Shown here: one piece after another, positions 61,734 to 64,000 of the stretch | How the letters are laid out: each line of letters begins with the position of its first letter | How positions within the stretch are numbered: the first letter of the stretch is position 1 | Source: CAIVND01 sp035532075 | GTDB lineage: Bacteria; Actinomycetota; Acidimicrobiia; Acidimicrobiales; Bog-793 | Assembly: GCA_035532075.1 (NCBI GenBank) | Contig: DATKRV010000006.1 | Coordinates: 1 to 64,000, forward strand | DNA: 64,000 bases | Reading direction: 5' to 3' | Translations under genes and position numbers: made by a program | Notes under the pieces: generated by a model | Database searches by the model: none | The model's input: the letters and a program-made list of their open reading frames with translations, nothing else | Told to the model about the DNA's origin: nothing

Positions 61734-63605
61734 GTGTTTCCCCGACCTGATCACATTCCGGACGCGCCGGGTTCGTATCAGTTCAAGGACGAGGACGGGC
61801 GCATTATCTACGTCGGCAAGGCGAAGAGTCTCAGGTCGCGCCTGTCGAGTTATTTTGTTCGGCCAGCGTTGTTGCACCCGCGTACGGCCCAGATGATGGA
61901 GCGCGCTGCCTCGGTGGAGTGGATCCAGGTGGAGAGTGACGTCGAGGCGATCATGTTGGAATACAACCTGATCAAGATCCACCGACCTCACTTCAACGTG
62001 CGACTGATCGACGACAAGACCTATCCGTGGCTGGCGGTCACGGTGGACGAGAGGTACCCCCGGGCGATGATCACGCGCGGTGTCCGGCGAAAGGGTACCC
62101 GGTACTTCGGCCCCTATGCGCAGTCGTACGCGCTGCGCGAGACGCTCGACCTGCTCTTGCGCACCTTCCCGCTTCGCACCTGCAACGACGCAAAATATGT
62201 GCGGCACGAGCGACTTGGTCGCCCCTGTCTCCTCTTTCATATCGAGCGATGCAGTGGCCCGTGTGTTGGCGAGATCTCGCCGGAGGACTACCAGATACTG
62301 GTGAATGGAATCATGGCTTTCATGGACGGCGACACCAAGGCGATCTCCGAGCGCCTCGAGGCGGCGATGCACGAGGCCTCCGAAGAGCAGAACTACGAGG
62401 AGGCCGCGAGCTATCGGGACAAGCTCGAATCGATCCAGATCGCCGGTCAGCGCCAAGAGATGGTTGCCTCTGTGGACGAGGATCTGGACATCATCGGAGT
62501 TGCACACGATGAGCTCGAGGCAGCCGTCCAGGTGCTCTACGTGCGACACGGTCGGGTTGTGGGAAGAGATGGGTTCATTCTCGAAAAGGTGGAGCCGATG
62601 ACGGCCGAACAGCTCAGCGGGCGGGTGCTTGAGACAAACTACGGGGAGACTCCGCTTCGCATCGCCGGCGAGATACTCGTTGACGTCCTGCCAGATGAGT
62701 GTTCCACCTATGCCGACTGGCTCTCCGAGCGTCGGGGACGACGCGTGAACATCCATGCGCCAAAGCGCGGCCGCAGACGTCATCTGCTCGACACCGCGAT
62801 TTCGAACGCGAAGGAGGAGCTTTTGCGCCACCGGACGCGACGCGCCGGGGATCTGACCTCGCGCGCACAGGCGCTCGAACAGCTGAAGCACTACCTCGGT
62901 CTGAAGATGTCACCGCTTCGCATCGAATGCTACGACATGAGTCACCTTCAGGGAACGAACTACGTGGGATCGATGGTCGTCATGGAAGACGGTCTTCTCA
63001 AGCGGCCGGACTATCGAAGATTCAAGGTGAACTCTGTCGGGGGCAACGACGACTACGCAGCGATGCGGGAGGTGCTCTTGCGTCGTCTGCGCCGCATCGA
63101 CGAAGACGCGAACTCTGCTGGGGGGGGAAGGCCGGCACGATTTTCCTATCCACCGCAGCTGCTCCTGCTCGACGGGGGCAAGGGTCAACTCGGCGTGGGT
63201 ATCGATGTGGTGCGCGAGCTAGGTCTTGATGGACAACTTGAACTCGCTGCGCTCGCCAAGCAGTTTGAAGAGGTCTATGTGCCTGGACGCCCTGATCCGA
63301 TCCGCATCCCGCGCGACAGCGATGCAATCTATCTCTTGCAGCAGATCCGTGACGAGGCGCACCGCTTTGCCATTTCCTTCCACCGGGAGTTGCGCAACCG
63401 TCGGATGACGAAGGGGGCTCTTGACGACGTGAGCGGACTTGGACCAAAGCGCAGGAGACGGATCTTGCGCGAATTTGGCACCGTGCGAGCGATCAGAGCT
63501 GCGTCGCGTGACGAACTCCGGGCGATCGATTGGCTTCCAGATCCGGTCGCGTCTGCCCTCTATGACCATCTGCACTCCTCGGACAACGAACGACGCGGGG
63601 CGTAA
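61734..63605 (+). CDS. uvrC: Excinuclease ABC subunit C
   Basis: A 623-residue dual-incision nuclease. The N-terminal GIY-YIG domain reads GSYQFKDEDGRIIYVGKAKS; a cysteine-containing LLFHIERCSGPCVGEISPED follows, then the UVR motif (EEQNYEEAASYRDKLESI). The RNase H-like C-terminal nuclease includes RIECYDMSHLQGTNYVGSMV and LLLDGGKGQLGVGIDV, followed by tandem helix-hairpin-helix (LDDVSGLGPKRRRRILREFG). GTG start at 61734. It completes the UvrABC set in this window. Confidence 0.97.
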   Translation: MFPRPDHIPDAPGSYQFKDEDGRIIYVGKAKSLRSRLSSYFVRPALLHPRTAQMMERAASVEWIQVESDVEAIMLEYNLIKIHRPHFNVRLIDDKTYPWLAVTVDERYPRAMITRGVRRKGTRYFGPYAQSYALRETLDLLLRTFPLRTCNDAKYVRHERLGRPCLLFHIERCSGPCVGEISPEDYQILVNGIMAFMDGDTKAISERLEAAMHEASEEQNYEEAASYRDKLESIQIAGQRQEMVASVDEDLDIIGVAHDELEAAVQVLYVRHGRVVGRDGFILEKVEPMTAEQLSGRVLETNYGETPLRIAGEILVDVLPDECSTYADWLSERRGRRVNIHAPKRGRRRHLLDTAISNAKEELLRHRTRRAGDLTSRAQALEQLKHYLGLKMSPLRIECYDMSHLQGTNYVGSMVVMEDGLLKRPDYRRFKVNSVGGNDDYAAMREVLLRRLRRIDEDANSAGGGRPARFSYPPQLLLLDGGKGQLGVGIDVVRELGLDGQLELAALAKQFEEVYVPGRPDPIRIPRDSDAIYLLQQIRDEAHRFAISFHRELRNRRMTKGALDDVSGLGPKRRRRILREFGTVRAIRAASRDELRAIDWLPDPVASALYDHLHSSDNERRGA

Positions 63606-63646
63606 GTGCCAAGCAAGTCCGGGATTGGGTCGAGGGTCGAAGGTCG

Positions 63647-64000
63647 ATGATGCAAGAGGGTCGCGGAGAGCTTTCAAAGGGCACGCCGGTCGAGATCGCC
63701 CGCGCAATCTGGGATGAGCACGCGCAGTGGTGGCGTGCGACTTTCAGCGAGGGCGCGGACATCGAATATGCACAAGAGATCGTGCCGCTTGTCATCGGGA
63801 TGTTCGCCGGTCGACGTCATGTACTCGACCTCGGATGTGGTGAAGGGCAGATTGCGCGCGCGCTGTGTCGGGCGAATGAAGTGATAGAGATCATTGGTCT
63901 CGATCCGTCCAACGCGCAGCTGTCGAACGCGCGTAACGTTGCCTCGCCGGCGATCTCTTATGTCCAAGGAGCCGCTGAGCAGGTTCCATTTGCCGATGGT
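63647..64000 (+). CDS. Class I SAM-dependent methyltransferase, cut by window edge
   Basis: The first 118 codons are visible. IARAIWDEHAQWWRATFSEG precedes the SAM-binding motif HVLDLGCGEGQIARAL and IIGLDPSNAQLSNAR (motif II acidic residue); it ends within GAAEQVPFADG. This is a UbiE/type-11-like methyltransferase whose acceptor cannot be judged without the missing C-terminus. Two adjacent ATGs at 63647 and 63650 can serve as start. It follows uvrC after 41 bases. Confidence 0.8.
   Translation, partial: MMQEGRGELSKGTPVEIARAIWDEHAQWWRATFSEGADIEYAQEIVPLVIGMFAGRRHVLDLGCGEGQIARALCRANEVIEIIGLDPSNAQLSNARNVASPAISYVQGAAEQVPFADG

Overview
The window is a piece of an actinobacterial chromosome, most likely class Acidimicrobiia (inferred from gene content, not from a search). 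Signs of this are an InhA-type enoyl-ACP reductase, an F420-type luciferase-like oxidoreductase, an ANTAR response regulator, a BTAD regulator, a DtxR/IdeR-type regulator, a SHOCT protein, many GTG/TTG starts and apparently leaderless genes. Most of the window is housekeeping sequence; two stretches are accessory.

Region 1 (1-10842) is the end of an integrated mobile element. A MobF/TrwC relaxase runs off the left edge. It is followed by a DinB-like gene, what looks like a stripped IS21-family end, an excisionase-like gene, a dense toxin-antitoxin (TA) island, and a tyrosine integrase pointing away from the 3' end of tRNA-Cys(GCA), the probable attachment site. The island holds a wHTH-MNT/HEPN pair with a perfect 18-bp-arm palindrome, a Phd/RelE pair whose toxin has lost its C-terminal motif by frameshift, a large Doc-type Fic protein with IF2-N-like and HicA-like flanking domains, an Arc-like antitoxin with a broken doc gene, and an AbrB/RelE-like pair. 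Three copies of a ~44-nt imperfect palindrome bracket two of these modules.

Region 2 (11041-34223) is core genome: SHOCT protein, InhA-like reductase, a polytopic membrane protein, a BTAD regulator, then the translation cluster rimP-nusA-ylxR-infB-rbfA-truB-ribF-def-fmt-rpe-hisG-csd, and infC-rpmI-rplT-SpoU methyltransferase-pheS-pheT-maf-serine hydrolase. RibF lacks the riboflavin-kinase signature. Region 3 (34369-40114, minus strand) is the fatty-acid operon fabD-fabH-fabG-acpP-fabF, with a C-terminal extension on FabD, preceded by an F420-type oxidoreductase.

Region 4 (40115-46436) is a second, decayed accessory stretch: a tRNA-arm-like relic, a DUF4234-type pseudogene carrying four copies of an 11-bp repeat, remnants of a probable secreted-protein gene, then an intact envelope-glycosylation trio (YfhO-like membrane protein, methyltransferase, family-2 glycosyltransferase), ending at tRNA-Leu(CAA). 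Region 5 (46683-64000) is core again: menC, a coiled-coil protein, ANTAR regulator, DtxR-like regulator, polA, rpsA, coaE, uvrB, uvrA, an SDR without the YxxxK motif, an APH-like kinase, uvrC and a truncated methyltransferase. PolA and UvrABC lie close together, so most of the nucleotide-excision-repair enzymes sit within about 14 kb.
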